64,000 nt of DNA from Streptomyces uncialis (lineage in GTDB: Bacteria > Actinomycetota > Actinomycetes > Streptomycetales > Streptomycetaceae), in contig NZ_CP109583.1 in the NCBI RefSeq assembly GCF_036250755.1, positions 3,968,001 through 4,032,000 on the forward strand. The letters run 5' to 3'. The position numbers were made by a program, and so were the translations under genes. The notes beneath the pieces are model-generated. The model saw only the letters and a program-made list of their open reading frames with translations. It made no database searches and had not been told where the DNA came from. Within the stretch, counting starts at the first letter, position 1; each line of letters begins with the position of its first letter. Positions 25,494 to 34,524 of this stretch are shown in pieces.

Positions 25494-26369
25494 TCAGTAC
25501 CCGAAAGCGCGAGCCGTGTTCGCGGCGACGGCGGTCGCGAGGGTGTCCTCGTGCACGCCCTTGACCTCCGCCATCGCGCGGAGCGTGACCGGGATCAGAT
25601 ACGGGGCGTTCGGCCGGCCGCGGTAGGGGGCCGGGGTGAGGAACGGGGCGTCGGTCTCCACCAGGACCAGCTCCGGCGGGGCCACGGCGAGCGCGTCGCG
25701 CAGGGGCTGGGCGTTCTTGAACGTGACGTTCCCGGCGAACGACATGAACCAGCCGTGCCGGGCGCACACCTCGGCCATCTCCGCGTCACCGGAGTAGCAG
25801 TGGAAGACGGTGCGCTCCGGGGCGCCCTCCTCCTTCAGCACGCGCAGCACGTCGTCGTGGGCGTCGCGGTCGTGGATGACGAGCGCCTTGCCGTGGCGCT
25901 TGGCGATCTCGATGTGCGCGCGGAACGAGCGCTCCTGGGCGGCCCTGCCCTCCGGGCCGGTGCGGAAGTGGTCCAGGCCGGTCTCGCCGACGCCCTTCAC
26001 CTGCGGCAGGGCGGCGAGCCGGTCGATCTCGGCCAGCGCGTCGTCCAGGGCGGTGTCACCGCCGGGGGTACGGGCGCCCTGGCGGGACCAGCCGTCCGGG
26101 TCGCCCAGGACGATACGGGGGGCCTCGTTGGGGTGCAGGGCCACGGTGGCGTGGACGGAGGGGTGGGCGGCGGCGGTGTCGGCGGCCCAGCGGGAGCCCG
26201 CCAGGTCGCAGCCGACCTGGACGACCGTGGTGACGCCCACGGAGGCCGCCTTCGCGAGGATCTCCTCGACGGGGGCGTGCTGCATGTCCAGGTGGGTGTG
26301 GGAGTCGGCGACCTCCACGGAGAGCCGCGGGGGCGGCGGGGGTGGGGTGTCCTTGTTGTTCTCGGGCAT
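25494..26369 (-). CDS. tatD: TatD-family metal-dependent deoxyribonuclease
   Basis: A 291-residue TIM-barrel hydrolase. Metal ligands are visible in DSHTHLD (HxH, about residue 23), GETGLDHF (Glu, about 126), IHDRDAHDD and FHCYSG (His, about 190), and VETDAPFLTPAPYRG (Asp, about 230). Family members act as 3'-5' DNA exonucleases and possibly in quality control. The N-terminal PPPPPPR stretch is an extension. It lies upstream of rpfB in the same orientation, as in many actinobacteria. Confidence 0.93.
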   Translation of the reverse strand: MPENNKDTPPPPPPRLSVEVADSHTHLDMQHAPVEEILAKAASVGVTTVVQVGCDLAGSRWAADTAAAHPSVHATVALHPNEAPRIVLGDPDGWSRQGARTPGGDTALDDALAEIDRLAALPQVKGVGETGLDHFRTGPEGRAAQERSFRAHIEIAKRHGKALVIHDRDAHDDVLRVLKEEGAPERTVFHCYSGDAEMAEVCARHGWFMSFAGNVTFKNAQPLRDALAVAPPELVLVETDAPFLTPAPYRGRPNAPYLIPVTLRAMAEVKGVHEDTLATAVAANTARAFGY

Positions 26370-26394
26370 GGCCCGATCCTACGAACCGCCCGGC

Positions 26395-27121
26395 CCCCGC
26401 TCGCGGCCCCCAGGTCCGTCCGGGTGCGCGCACTCGTCCCTGTGCCGTCGCTCGTGGGTTTCGCGCGGTTCCCCGCGGGTCGCCTTCGCTTGCGCCTCCC
26501 AGGTCCGTCCGGCGGGGCGTACTCGTTCCTGTGCCGTCGCTCGTGGGGTGCGCAGTTCCCCGCGGGTCGCCTTTGCTTGCGCTTCCCAGGTCCGTCCGGC
26601 GGGGCGCGCTTGTTCCTGTGCCGTCGCGCGGTGGTTTCGCGCAGTTCCCCGCGCCCCTATCGGGGCGCCATCTGCCGGTTCTTCGGGTCGGTGCCGGTCG
26701 GGATTCTCCGTCCTCGATCCGACACGCTCGGTAAGACGTCCATCGGAGCTACTGAAGAGCATCGGAGTCTGCGGGCAGAGATTCCCGCCCACCCCCTCCC
26801 GCAGCCCCGCGACTGCGCGAGGAGGAGGGTGAACAACAACAGCAAGGGGCTGAGGCGCCCCCGAAGGGGCGCGGGGAACTGCGCGAAAGACGAGGGCGGA
26901 CCCGCACCCGAAGAGCGACCGCAAGGGGGCAGCATCCAGGGGCGCGGGGAACTGCGCACCCCACGAGCGACGGCACGGGGACAAGTACGTCCACCCGGAC
27001 GAACCTTGGAAGCCCAAGCGAAGGCGGCCCCGCGGGGGAACTGCGCACCCCACGAGCGACCTGTGCGGGGGCAAGTACGCCCGGCACAGGAAACCTCGGA
27101 GGCGCGAGCGAAGGCGACCCG
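26395..27121. repeat. mosaic repeat cluster F (two-sided, element in reverse orientation)
   Basis: About 727 bp. The left part carries two truncated cores fused to the GGGTCGCCTTCGCTTGCGC module (near 26475 and 26560) and a full forward core at 26639-26657. The central element 26639-26884 follows in reverse orientation, then inverted cores at 26866-26884 and 26939-26957 (73 bp apart) and inverted modules near 27010 and 27100. No gene is seen. Confidence 0.85.
26639..26884 (-). repeat. 277-bp-family central element, copy F (246 bp)
   Basis: Reverse orientation relative to copies B, D and E. The terminal inverted cores and both conserved blocks are present, but the distal interior is divergent and about 30 bp shorter (AACAACAACAGC-like sequence replaces the usual arm). 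It belongs to the GAGCGTGTCGGATCG subtype shared with copies H and J. Confidence 0.78.
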
Positions 27122-27520
27122 CTACTTCGAAGGAGTGCGGTGGAAGGCGTGGAGGAGGTCCGAGAACCGCCAGTGGTGGTGGGGCCGCTGCTCGGGCGGC
27201 GGCGCGGCGTCACCCCCGGCCTCCTTGGGCGGCTTCACCGGCGGCCGCAGCAACCGCTGCACGGACGACACCTGCCCGGCCCGCATGATCCGCACCACAT
27301 GCCCCCCGCACCGAAGGCACGTGGGCCTGCTCAGCGGCGACGGAACCCGCTGCCCGTCCGCCAGGTACGTGACGTACGCGTGCTCCTCCCCGTCCACATG
27401 GTGCTCGATCTCGTACGACTGCTCCCAGCCGTGCCCGCACCGCATGCACGCGAACGAGTACGACTCATGAACGACGGCGGTCGCCGATGCGCGGTGGCCG
27501 GTCCCGGTGATCTCACTCAT
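27122..27520 (-). CDS. conserved zinc-ribbon protein of unknown function
   Basis: A 132-residue soluble protein. Two CxxC knuckles, CMRCGHGW (about residue 25) and CLRCGGH (about 69), should bind one zinc. Between them lies EQSYEIEHHVDGEEHAYVTYLADGQRVPSPLSRPT. The C-terminal third is Pro/His-rich and probably disordered. ATG 27520 has GAGGAGC upstream, so the longer ORF start is not used. I do not recognise a named family. It resembles small Streptomyces proteins often annotated only as hypothetical, and its position between tatD and rsmI gives no clear role. Confidence 0.75.
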   Translation of the reverse strand: MSEITGTGHRASATAVVHESYSFACMRCGHGWEQSYEIEHHVDGEEHAYVTYLADGQRVPSPLSRPTCLRCGGHVVRIMRAGQVSSVQRLLRPPVKPPKEAGGDAAPPPEQRPHHHWRFSDLLHAFHRTPSK

Positions 27521-27747
27521 GCCAGCTCCTCTTGCCCTGCGGGACAAGCGCCGCCGGAGGCGCCGAATGCGACCTCGGCGGCGGCAGGGGGACGATGCGT
27601 CCTCCTCACCCCAGTGGACGCCTCCGCCCGCGCCGACGCATCAAGCCTGTCGAGTGTTGGCGGCGATTTGGGGAAGTGCTGCCCGAAGCGGCCGGAGCAC
27701 GGGTGCGGCTTTACCTTCCACGGTAGTCCTTTACCCGTCGTTGGTGC

Positions 27748-28602
27748 TCATCGAGCCGCGTTCTTTGCCGCCACGACCGCGTCGAACACCGCACGCTTGG
27801 GAACGCCCGCCTCCGCGGCGACCGCCGCGATCGCCTCCTTGCGCCGCTCGCCCGCCTCCTCCCGGACCTGGACCCTGCGCACCAGCTCCGCCGGGTCCAG
27901 CTCCGCGGCCCGCTCGGGCGCGCCCTCGACGACGACGGTGATCTCCCCGCGCACCCCCTCCGCGGCCCACGCCGCGAGGTCCGCGAGGGGGCCCCGCTTG
28001 ATCTCCTCGTACGTCTTGGTCAGCTCGCGGCACACCGCGGCCCGGCGGTCCGCGCCGAAGACCTCCGCCATCGCCGTGAGGGTGTCCGCGAGGCGGTGCG
28101 GGGACTCGAAGTACACCAGGGTGCGGCGTTCCTCGGCGACGTCCCGCAGCCGGGACAGCCGCTCGCCCTGCTTGCGGGGCGGGAAACCCTCGAAGCAGAA
28201 GCGGTCCACCGGCAGCCCCGACAGGGCGAGGGCCGTCAGCACGGCGGACGGGCCGGGCACGGCGGTGACCCGGATGCCGTGCTCCACCGCGGCGGCGACC
28301 AGCCGGTAGCCCGGGTCGGAGACCGACGGCATGCCCGCGTCCGTCACCAGCAGGACCCGGGAGCCGCCCGTGAGCGCCTCCACGAGTTCCTTGGTGCGCG
28401 CGGACTCGTTGCCCTCGAAGTACGACACGACCCGCGCCGTCACGGGGGTGTCCAGGCCCTGCGCCAGTCTGCGCAGCCGCCGGGTGTCCTCCGCGGCGAT
28501 CAGGTCCGCCGCGCGCAGCTCCGCCGCGAGGCGCGGCGGGGCGTCCGCGAGGTCCCCGATAGGGGTTCCGGCCAGTACGAGAGTCCCACCCACATCTGTC
28601 AC
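27748..28602 (-). CDS. rsmI: 16S rRNA 2'-O-methyltransferase RsmI
   Basis: A 284-residue tetrapyrrole-methylase-fold enzyme that methylates the 2'-OH of C1402 in 16S rRNA. LVLAGTPIGDLADAPPR at the start, AEDTRRLRRL, VTDAGMPSVSDPGYRLV, VPGPSAVLTALALSGLP and GFPPRKQGER are RsmI signatures. GTG 28602 is chosen because GGGAGG lies upstream; a nearby ATG at 28610 is out of frame. It is divergent from pmt, as in other actinobacteria. Confidence 0.95.
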   Translation of the reverse strand: MTDVGGTLVLAGTPIGDLADAPPRLAAELRAADLIAAEDTRRLRRLAQGLDTPVTARVVSYFEGNESARTKELVEALTGGSRVLLVTDAGMPSVSDPGYRLVAAAVEHGIRVTAVPGPSAVLTALALSGLPVDRFCFEGFPPRKQGERLSRLRDVAEERRTLVYFESPHRLADTLTAMAEVFGADRRAAVCRELTKTYEEIKRGPLADLAAWAAEGVRGEITVVVEGAPERAAELDPAELVRRVQVREEAGERRKEAIAAVAAEAGVPKRAVFDAVVAAKNAAR

Positions 28603-28743
28603 GGTTCCATCCTCCCAGGGCGCGGCGGACCGTGTCGCCGAGGGCGGCGGGCAGCCCCGGGAGGGGGCCGCGCGGGTGTCCGGGGCCCGTACCGTACGGC
28701 GCCCGCGGGGGCGGGTGCGGGCACGTTCCCCAGGTCCGTTCCC

Positions 28744-28758
28744 TACGATGGCGCGGTG
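28744..28758 (+). promoter_or_regulatory. leaderless promoter of pmt
   Basis: TACGAT (28744-28749) is a good -10 hexamer placed so that transcription would begin at or next to the GTG start codon (28756). There is no ribosome-binding sequence. This is the typical appearance of a leaderless actinobacterial mRNA. Confidence 0.6.
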
Positions 28759-30495
28759 ACGAGTACCGCGTCCTCGACGGACACCCGGCAGGACCAGCCC
28801 GCCGCACAGCACCCTCCGGCGTGGCGGCACCGCCTGCGCCGGTTCGGCTGGACGCCCCGCCCCGGAGCGGACGTCCGGACCCGGCTGGTGCCGCCGTACG
28901 CGGAGCCGAGCCCCCGGCTGGCGGTGGTCCTCGGACTGCCCGCGTCCGCCATGGACCGGCTGACCCGCTGGTCCGCCTGGCTGGGCCCGCTGGTGGTGGC
29001 GCTGTTCGCGGGAGTGCTGCGGTTCTGGCAGCTCGGCAGCCCGAAGGCGGTGATATTCGACGAGACGTACTACGCCAAGGACGCCTGGGCGCTCCTCCAG
29101 CGCGGCTACGAGCTGGAGTGGCCCAAGGACATCAACGACGACGTCCTGCGGGAGGGCTCGGCGATCGCCCTGCCGGAGGCCGCGTCGTACGTGGTGCATC
29201 CCCCGGTGGGCAAGTACCTCATCGGTCTCGGCGAGTGGATGTTCGGCTTCACGCCGTTCGGCTGGCGGTTCGTGACCGCGGTGCTGGGCACCCTGTCGGT
29301 GCTGATGCTGTGCCGGATCGGGCGGCGGCTGTTCCGCTCGACGTTCCTGGGCTGTCTCGCGGGCGCGCTGCTGGCGATCGACGGTCTGCACTTCGTGATG
29401 AGCCGCACCGCGCTGCTCGACCTGATCGTCATGTTCTTCGTGCTGGCCGCGTTCGGCTGTCTGCTGATCGACCGGGACCGGGCACGGGCCCGGCTGGCCG
29501 CCGCGCTGCCGGCCGGTCCGGACGGGGTGCCGCGTCCCGACGCGTCGATCGCGGACACACTGCGGCTCGGCTGGCGGCCCTGGCGGATCGCGGCCGGGGT
29601 GAGCCTCGGGCTGGCGTCGGCGACGAAGTGGAACGGCCTGTACTTCCTTGCGGCGTTCGCGCTGATGGCGGTCCTGTGGGACGTGGGCGCGCGCCGGGTC
29701 GCGGGGGCCCGGCTGCCGTATCTGTCGGTCCTGAAGCGGGATGTGTTCCCGGCGTTCCTGGCGACCGTGCCGGTGGCCCTCGTCACCTACGTCCTGACCT
29801 GGACGGGCTGGATCCTCTCGCCGTCGAACGGGAAGGGCGGGTACTTCCGCGACTGGGCCGCCACCAGCGGCCAGGGCGGCTCCTGGACCTGGCTGCCCGA
29901 CTGGCTGCGCAGCATGTGGCACTACGAGGCGGTCGTCCTCAACTTCCACAAGGGCCTCAGCTCACCGCACCAGTACGAGTCGAACCCGTGGAGCTGGCTC
30001 GTCGCCGGGCGCCCCGTCTCGTACTTCTACGAGTCCCCCGCCCCCGGCAAGGACGGCTGCCCCGCGGACACCGTCGACAAGTGCGCCCGTGAGGTCCTCG
30101 CGCTGGGCACCCCGCTGCTGTGGTGGGCGGCCTGCTTCGCGATCCTGTACGCGCTGTGGCGCTGGCTGCTGCGCCGCGACTGGCGGGCGGGGGCGGTCCT
30201 GTGCGGGATCGCCGCCGGATATCTGCCGTGGTTCCTGTACCAGGAACGGACGATCTTCTACTTCTACGCCGTGGTCTTCGTGCCGTTCCTGTGCCTGGCG
30301 GTGGCGATGCTCGTCGGCGCGCTGCTGGGCCCGAAGGGTTCGTCGGAACTGCGCCGCACGGTCGGCGCGGCGGGCGCGGGTGTCCTGATCCTGCTGATCG
30401 CGTGGAACTTCGTCTACTTCTGGCCCATCTACACCGGCCAGGCCATCCCCATCGACTCCTGGCGAGCCCGCATGTGGCTCGACACCTGGATCTGA
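28756..30495 (+). CDS. pmt: dolichyl/polyprenyl-phosphate-mannose protein mannosyltransferase
   Basis: GT39-family membrane enzyme of 579 residues that transfers mannose from polyprenyl-phosphate-mannose to Ser/Thr of secreted proteins. About ten membrane segments are visible. The first extracytoplasmic loop carries the acidic pair of the active site, AVIFDETYYAKDAW (about residue 101), and a large extracytoplasmic loop carries SPHQYESNPWSWLVAGRPVSYFYE (about residue 405). The C-terminal segments include YLPWFLYQERTIFYFY, also a PMT hallmark. In S. coelicolor the orthologous Pmt is needed for glycosylation and phiC31 infection. It is divergent from rsmI. Confidence 0.94.
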   Translation: MTSTASSTDTRQDQPAAQHPPAWRHRLRRFGWTPRPGADVRTRLVPPYAEPSPRLAVVLGLPASAMDRLTRWSAWLGPLVVALFAGVLRFWQLGSPKAVIFDETYYAKDAWALLQRGYELEWPKDINDDVLREGSAIALPEAASYVVHPPVGKYLIGLGEWMFGFTPFGWRFVTAVLGTLSVLMLCRIGRRLFRSTFLGCLAGALLAIDGLHFVMSRTALLDLIVMFFVLAAFGCLLIDRDRARARLAAALPAGPDGVPRPDASIADTLRLGWRPWRIAAGVSLGLASATKWNGLYFLAAFALMAVLWDVGARRVAGARLPYLSVLKRDVFPAFLATVPVALVTYVLTWTGWILSPSNGKGGYFRDWAATSGQGGSWTWLPDWLRSMWHYEAVVLNFHKGLSSPHQYESNPWSWLVAGRPVSYFYESPAPGKDGCPADTVDKCAREVLALGTPLLWWAACFAILYALWRWLLRRDWRAGAVLCGIAAGYLPWFLYQERTIFYFYAVVFVPFLCLAVAMLVGALLGPKGSSELRRTVGAAGAGVLILLIAWNFVYFWPIYTGQAIPIDSWRARMWLDTWI

Positions 30496-30900
30496 CACCA
30501 GGAGCGCCCGCCCCAAACGGCCAAGGGGAACCGACCCGCACCCCAAGAACGACCGCAATGGGCAGCACCCAGGGGCGCGGGGAACCGCGCGAAACCGACC
30601 CGCACCCCAAGAACGACCGCAACGGGGCAGCACCCAGGGGCGCGGGGAACTGCGCGAAACCGACCCGCACCCCAAGAGCGACCGCAACGGGGCAGCACCC
30701 AGGGGCGCGGGGAACTGCGCACCCACGAGCGACGGCACAGGAACGGATTACGCCCACCCGGACAGACCTGGGAAGCCCAAGCGAAGGCGACCCGCGGGGA
30801 ACTGCGCACCCACGAGCGACGGCACAGGAACAAGCGCGCCCAGCACAGGAACCCCAGGGCCGCGCGAGCCAACAGAGCGGCGGCGCAGGCGGGTTGACCG
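30496..30900. repeat. mosaic repeat cluster G (one-sided, 65-bp tandem)
   Basis: Inverted cores at 30572-30590, 30637-30655 and 30702-30720 repeat with an exact 65-bp period; three nearly identical copies. A truncated core fused to the GCGAAGGCGACCCGCGGGGAACTGCGC-type junction follows near 30785. All cores point the same way and there is no central element. The remaining bases to 30981 contain the promoter region of the next gene. No ORF is supported. Confidence 0.85.
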
Positions 30901-30981
30901 ACATCCGCCACACCGTGGCTCCGCGCCCCCCACTAGGCTGACCGCACGGTCGGGGGTGGCGGTCCACGGGGAGGCGTCGTC

Positions 30982-32622
30982 ATGCGAGGTGGAGCCAAGG
31001 CAGCCGTCATAGGCGGGATGTTCGCCGCCTTGGTCGGCGGCGCGGCCTACAGCGGGTACGCGTTCGTGGACGGCCTGCGGGGCGGCCACGGCCCGAAGGT
31101 GCTGGCCGAGCCGACCCGGACGGGCACACCCACCGCGTCCGAGGTCGCCGCGGTCGCGAAGGCGTTCTTCGACGGCTGGCAGAGCGGTGACACGCGTGCG
31201 GCGGCCCGGGCCACGAACGACGCGGTCGGCGCGGAGGAGATGCTCGTCGGGTACCGCGACGAGGCCGGGATATCCGGGGTGGAGATCACCGCCGGCACCC
31301 CGCGCGACACCCGTGTCGCGTACCAGGTGCGGGCGGTCGTCACCCACGGCGGCAAACGCGCCCGGCTGGCCTACGAGTCGGAGCTGCACGTCGTACGGGG
31401 ACCGGCGAGCGGGCGGGCCCTGGTGGAGTGGAAGCCGTCGGTGCTGCATCCGGAGCTGCTGGACATCGGGGACGTCCTGGTCACCGGCGAGGCGTCGAAG
31501 CCGCAGGTGAAGGCCGTCGACCGGGACGGCGAGGCGCTCACCGCGCGGACGTACCCGTCGCTGGCGCCGGTCCTCGACCAGCTACGGGAGAAGTACGGCG
31601 ACCGTACGGGCGGCACCCCCGGGATCGAACTGGCCGTACGGCACGCGAGCGGCGCGCCCGACACCCCGCTGCTCACCCTGAGCAAGGGCAGACCCGGGAC
31701 CCTGCGGACGACACTGAGCGCGCGGGTGCAGCGCGCCGCCGAACGGGCCGTGCTGCGGTATCCGGAGTCGTCGGTGGTGGCGGTACGGCCGAGCACGGGT
31801 GAGGTGCTGGCGCTGGCGAACCGCCGGAACGACGGGTTCAACGCGGCGTTCCAGGGGCAGTTGGCGCCCGGTTCCACCATGAAGATCGTCACAGCGGCGA
31901 CCCTGATCGAGAACGGCGTCGTCACCGCGGACGACCCGGCGCCCTGCCCCGACGAGGCGGTGTGGCAGGGCCAGGCGTTCGGCAACATCGCCGGCCTCGA
32001 ACCGGACCTCACCGCCACCCTGCTGACCAGCTTCCAGCGGTCGTGCAACACCGCGTTCGTCAGGCTCGTCGACGAGAAACCGCTGACGGACGAGTCCCTC
32101 ACCCAGGTGGCCCGGGACAGGTTCGGGCTGGGCCGGGACAACTGGACGACCGGGATCGCGTCGTTCGACGGCCGGGTGCCCCCGTCCACGGGACCCGACC
32201 GGGCGGCCGGCGCGATCGGCCAGGGGCTGGTGCAGATGAGTCCGCTGAACATGGCGTCGGTCACGGCCACGGCGATGACGGGGACGTTCCGTCAGCCGTT
32301 CCTGGTGCCACGGTCCCTGGACGACCGGAGGTTCGCGCGGGCGGAGGGCCTCTCGCCGGACACGGTCACGCAGTTGCGGCGGATGATGGAGGCGACCGCG
32401 CGGGTGGGCACCGGGGCCGGGGTGATGGCCGGGCTCGGCGGGGACATCGGGGCGAAGACCGGGTCGGCGGAGGTGGACGGGCAGTCCCGTTCCAACAGCT
32501 GGTTCACCGGGTACCGCGACGACATGGCCGCGGCGGCGATGACGCAGAGCGGCGGACGCGGCGGTGACGCGGCGGGCCCGATCGTGGCGGAGGTGCTCCG
32601 CGGCGGCCCCGCCGGAGGCTGA
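30982..32622 (+). CDS. penicillin-binding protein (class B type) with NTF2-like domain, copy 1
   Basis: A 546-residue transpeptidase-type PBP. One N-terminal membrane segment (AAVIGGMFAALVGGAAYSGYAF), then an NTF2-like/MecA_N domain (about 50-165) and the transpeptidase domain. Active-site motifs: S298-x-x-K301 in APGSTMK, S354-C-N356 and K492-T-G494. The PBP dimer segment is short, as in the Streptomyces SCO3156/SCO3157 type. It should cross-link peptidoglycan outside the membrane. The adjacent downstream gene is a paralog in the same orientation, and an SsgA-like gene lies in the neighbourhood, so a role in sporulation-related wall synthesis is plausible. Confidence 0.92.
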   Translation: MRGGAKAAVIGGMFAALVGGAAYSGYAFVDGLRGGHGPKVLAEPTRTGTPTASEVAAVAKAFFDGWQSGDTRAAARATNDAVGAEEMLVGYRDEAGISGVEITAGTPRDTRVAYQVRAVVTHGGKRARLAYESELHVVRGPASGRALVEWKPSVLHPELLDIGDVLVTGEASKPQVKAVDRDGEALTARTYPSLAPVLDQLREKYGDRTGGTPGIELAVRHASGAPDTPLLTLSKGRPGTLRTTLSARVQRAAERAVLRYPESSVVAVRPSTGEVLALANRRNDGFNAAFQGQLAPGSTMKIVTAATLIENGVVTADDPAPCPDEAVWQGQAFGNIAGLEPDLTATLLTSFQRSCNTAFVRLVDEKPLTDESLTQVARDRFGLGRDNWTTGIASFDGRVPPSTGPDRAAGAIGQGLVQMSPLNMASVTATAMTGTFRQPFLVPRSLDDRRFARAEGLSPDTVTQLRRMMEATARVGTGAGVMAGLGGDIGAKTGSAEVDGQSRSNSWFTGYRDDMAAAAMTQSGGRGGDAAGPIVAEVLRGGPAGG

Positions 32623-32814
32623 GGCGACGCCGTCCGGGGCGGTGGGACGTGTCCGCCGGAGGGGCGTGGCGGGTGGGAGGCAACCCCGGCGCGGTCCGCG
32701 GGCTCCTCGGTGGTGGGAGCGCGAAGTGAGGTTCCGGGCCCTCGCGTTCTAGGGTGGGCACGGGTCACGGCACCGGGAACGGCCGTCGGGTCCCGTGGGA
32801 ACAACGGAGGATGT

Positions 32815-34524
32815 GTGGGCAAGAGAAGGCGCGGCGAGCGTCCGAGTGCGCGACCGGTACTGCTGGGCGGGACGATCGCGGTGGTCGTCGCCGGGGCGGG
32901 ACTGACCGCCTGGGCGCTGTCCGGGGACGGCGGTCCGGGCGGTGCGGCCGGGGGCGGCAAGCCCGAGATCCCGAAGGGGCCGCCGTCCGCGGTGGAGGTG
33001 TCGAGGACGGCCGAGGGCTTCCTCACCGCGTGGCGGGGCGGCGATGTGGAAGCCGCCGCCGCCCTCACCGACGACGCCTCGGCGGCCCGCGCCGCCCTGA
33101 CGGGTTTCCGCAAGGACGCGAAGGCCGGTGCGCCGGTGCTCACCCCGGGCACCAAGGCGGGCGCCACCCTGCCGTTCACCGTCAGGACGACGGTCACCGG
33201 CGGCGGGAACAGCGAGCCGCTGTCGTACGGTTCCGAACTGACCGTGGTCCGCCGCGCGTCGGACGGCAAGGTCCTCGTCGGCTGGAAGCCGTCCGTCGTC
33301 CACCCGGAGCTGAAGGCCGGTGACCGGCTGGTGACCGGCGACGCGGGCACCCCGCCGATCAAGGCGCTGGACCGGTCGGGCGGTGAGCTGACCGCGAAGA
33401 AGTACCCGTCGCTGGTGGGTGTCCTGGACGCGCTGCGCGAGCGGTACGGGGACAAGGCGGGCGGGAAGCCCGGTGTCGAGCTGCGGATCGTGCGGGCCGC
33501 GCCGGACAAGGACGCGAAGGGCCCGAAGGACGCGGCGGACGCCACGGGCACGGCGGGGAGCAAGGCGGAGAAGGTCCCGGACAAGACCCTCCTCACCCTC
33601 GCCGAGGGCACCCCCGGCACCGTACGGACCACGATCGACGCCGGTGCGCAGAGCGCCGCCGAGAAGGAGACCGCCAAGCGCAAGCAGGCCTCGGTGGTGC
33701 TCCTCAAGCCGAGCAGCGGGGAGATACTCGCGGTCGCCAACTCCCGTCCGGAGGGCTTCAACACCGCGTTCCAGGGGTCCCTCGCCCCCGGCTCCACCAT
33801 GAAGATCGTCTCGGCGGCGCTGCTGCTGGAGAAGGATCTCGCGAAGTCGGACAAGAAGCACCCGTGTCCCAAGTACTCGTCTTACGGGGGCTGGAAGTTC
33901 CAGAACCTGGAGAAGTTCCAGATCAAGAACGGGACGTTCCGCGCGAGTTTCGCGTCGTCGTGCAACACGGCCTTCATCACGCAGTCCAAGAAGCTGAAGG
34001 ACGACGACCTGACCAAGCTGGCCCAGGACGTCTTCGGGCTCGGCCGCGACAACTGGTCGATAGGGGTGCCGTCGTTCGACGGTTCGGTGCCCGTGCAGCA
34101 GGACGCGTCGAAGGCGGCGTCGCTGATCGGGCAGGGCGGGGTCCGGGCCAACCCGCTGAACATGGCGAGCGTCGCGGCGACCGCGAAGACGGGCACCTTC
34201 AAGCAGCCGTACCTCGTCGCCCCCGACGTGGACGACCGGACCCTGGCGCGCACACCGCGTGCGATGGACGGCGACGCGCAGCGCCAGCTGCGGGACCTGC
34301 TCCAGTACACGGCGACGTCCGGTTCCGCCGCGGAGGCGATGGCCGGGCTCGGCGCGGACATCGGGGCGAAGACCGGGTCCGCCGAGGTCGACGGCCAGAA
34401 GAAGCCGAACGGCTGGTTCACCGCCTGGCGCGGTGACGTGGCCGCGGCGGCCGTCGTCCAGGAGGGCGGCCGGGGCGGGAAGTCCGCGGGGCCGCTGGTC
34501 GCGAAGCTGCTGAAGTCTTCTTGA
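32815..34524 (+). CDS. penicillin-binding protein (class B type) with NTF2-like domain, copy 2
   Basis: A 569-residue paralog of the preceding PBP with the same domain order. Basic N-terminus GKRRRGERPSARP, one membrane segment, NTF2-like domain, then a transpeptidase domain with S327-x-x-K330 (APGSTMK), S382-C-N384 and K519-T-G521. A Lys/Asp/Ala-rich insertion (DKDAKGPKDAADATGTAGSK, about 230-255) distinguishes it from copy 1. GTG 32815 is preferred because GGAGG lies just upstream. The 192-bp gap before it contains TAGGGT (32750-32755), a possible own -10 box, so it may be transcribed separately. Confidence 0.92.
   Translation: MGKRRRGERPSARPVLLGGTIAVVVAGAGLTAWALSGDGGPGGAAGGGKPEIPKGPPSAVEVSRTAEGFLTAWRGGDVEAAAALTDDASAARAALTGFRKDAKAGAPVLTPGTKAGATLPFTVRTTVTGGGNSEPLSYGSELTVVRRASDGKVLVGWKPSVVHPELKAGDRLVTGDAGTPPIKALDRSGGELTAKKYPSLVGVLDALRERYGDKAGGKPGVELRIVRAAPDKDAKGPKDAADATGTAGSKAEKVPDKTLLTLAEGTPGTVRTTIDAGAQSAAEKETAKRKQASVVLLKPSSGEILAVANSRPEGFNTAFQGSLAPGSTMKIVSAALLLEKDLAKSDKKHPCPKYSSYGGWKFQNLEKFQIKNGTFRASFASSCNTAFITQSKKLKDDDLTKLAQDVFGLGRDNWSIGVPSFDGSVPVQQDASKAASLIGQGGVRANPLNMASVAATAKTGTFKQPYLVAPDVDDRTLARTPRAMDGDAQRQLRDLLQYTATSGSAAEAMAGLGADIGAKTGSAEVDGQKKPNGWFTAWRGDVAAAAVVQEGGRGGKSAGPLVAKLLKSS

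Noticed and set aside
23892..27470. 1192-residue open frame on the + strand
   Set aside because: Runs antisense through rpfB, tatD and a repeat cluster; long stop-free antisense frames are normal at this GC content.
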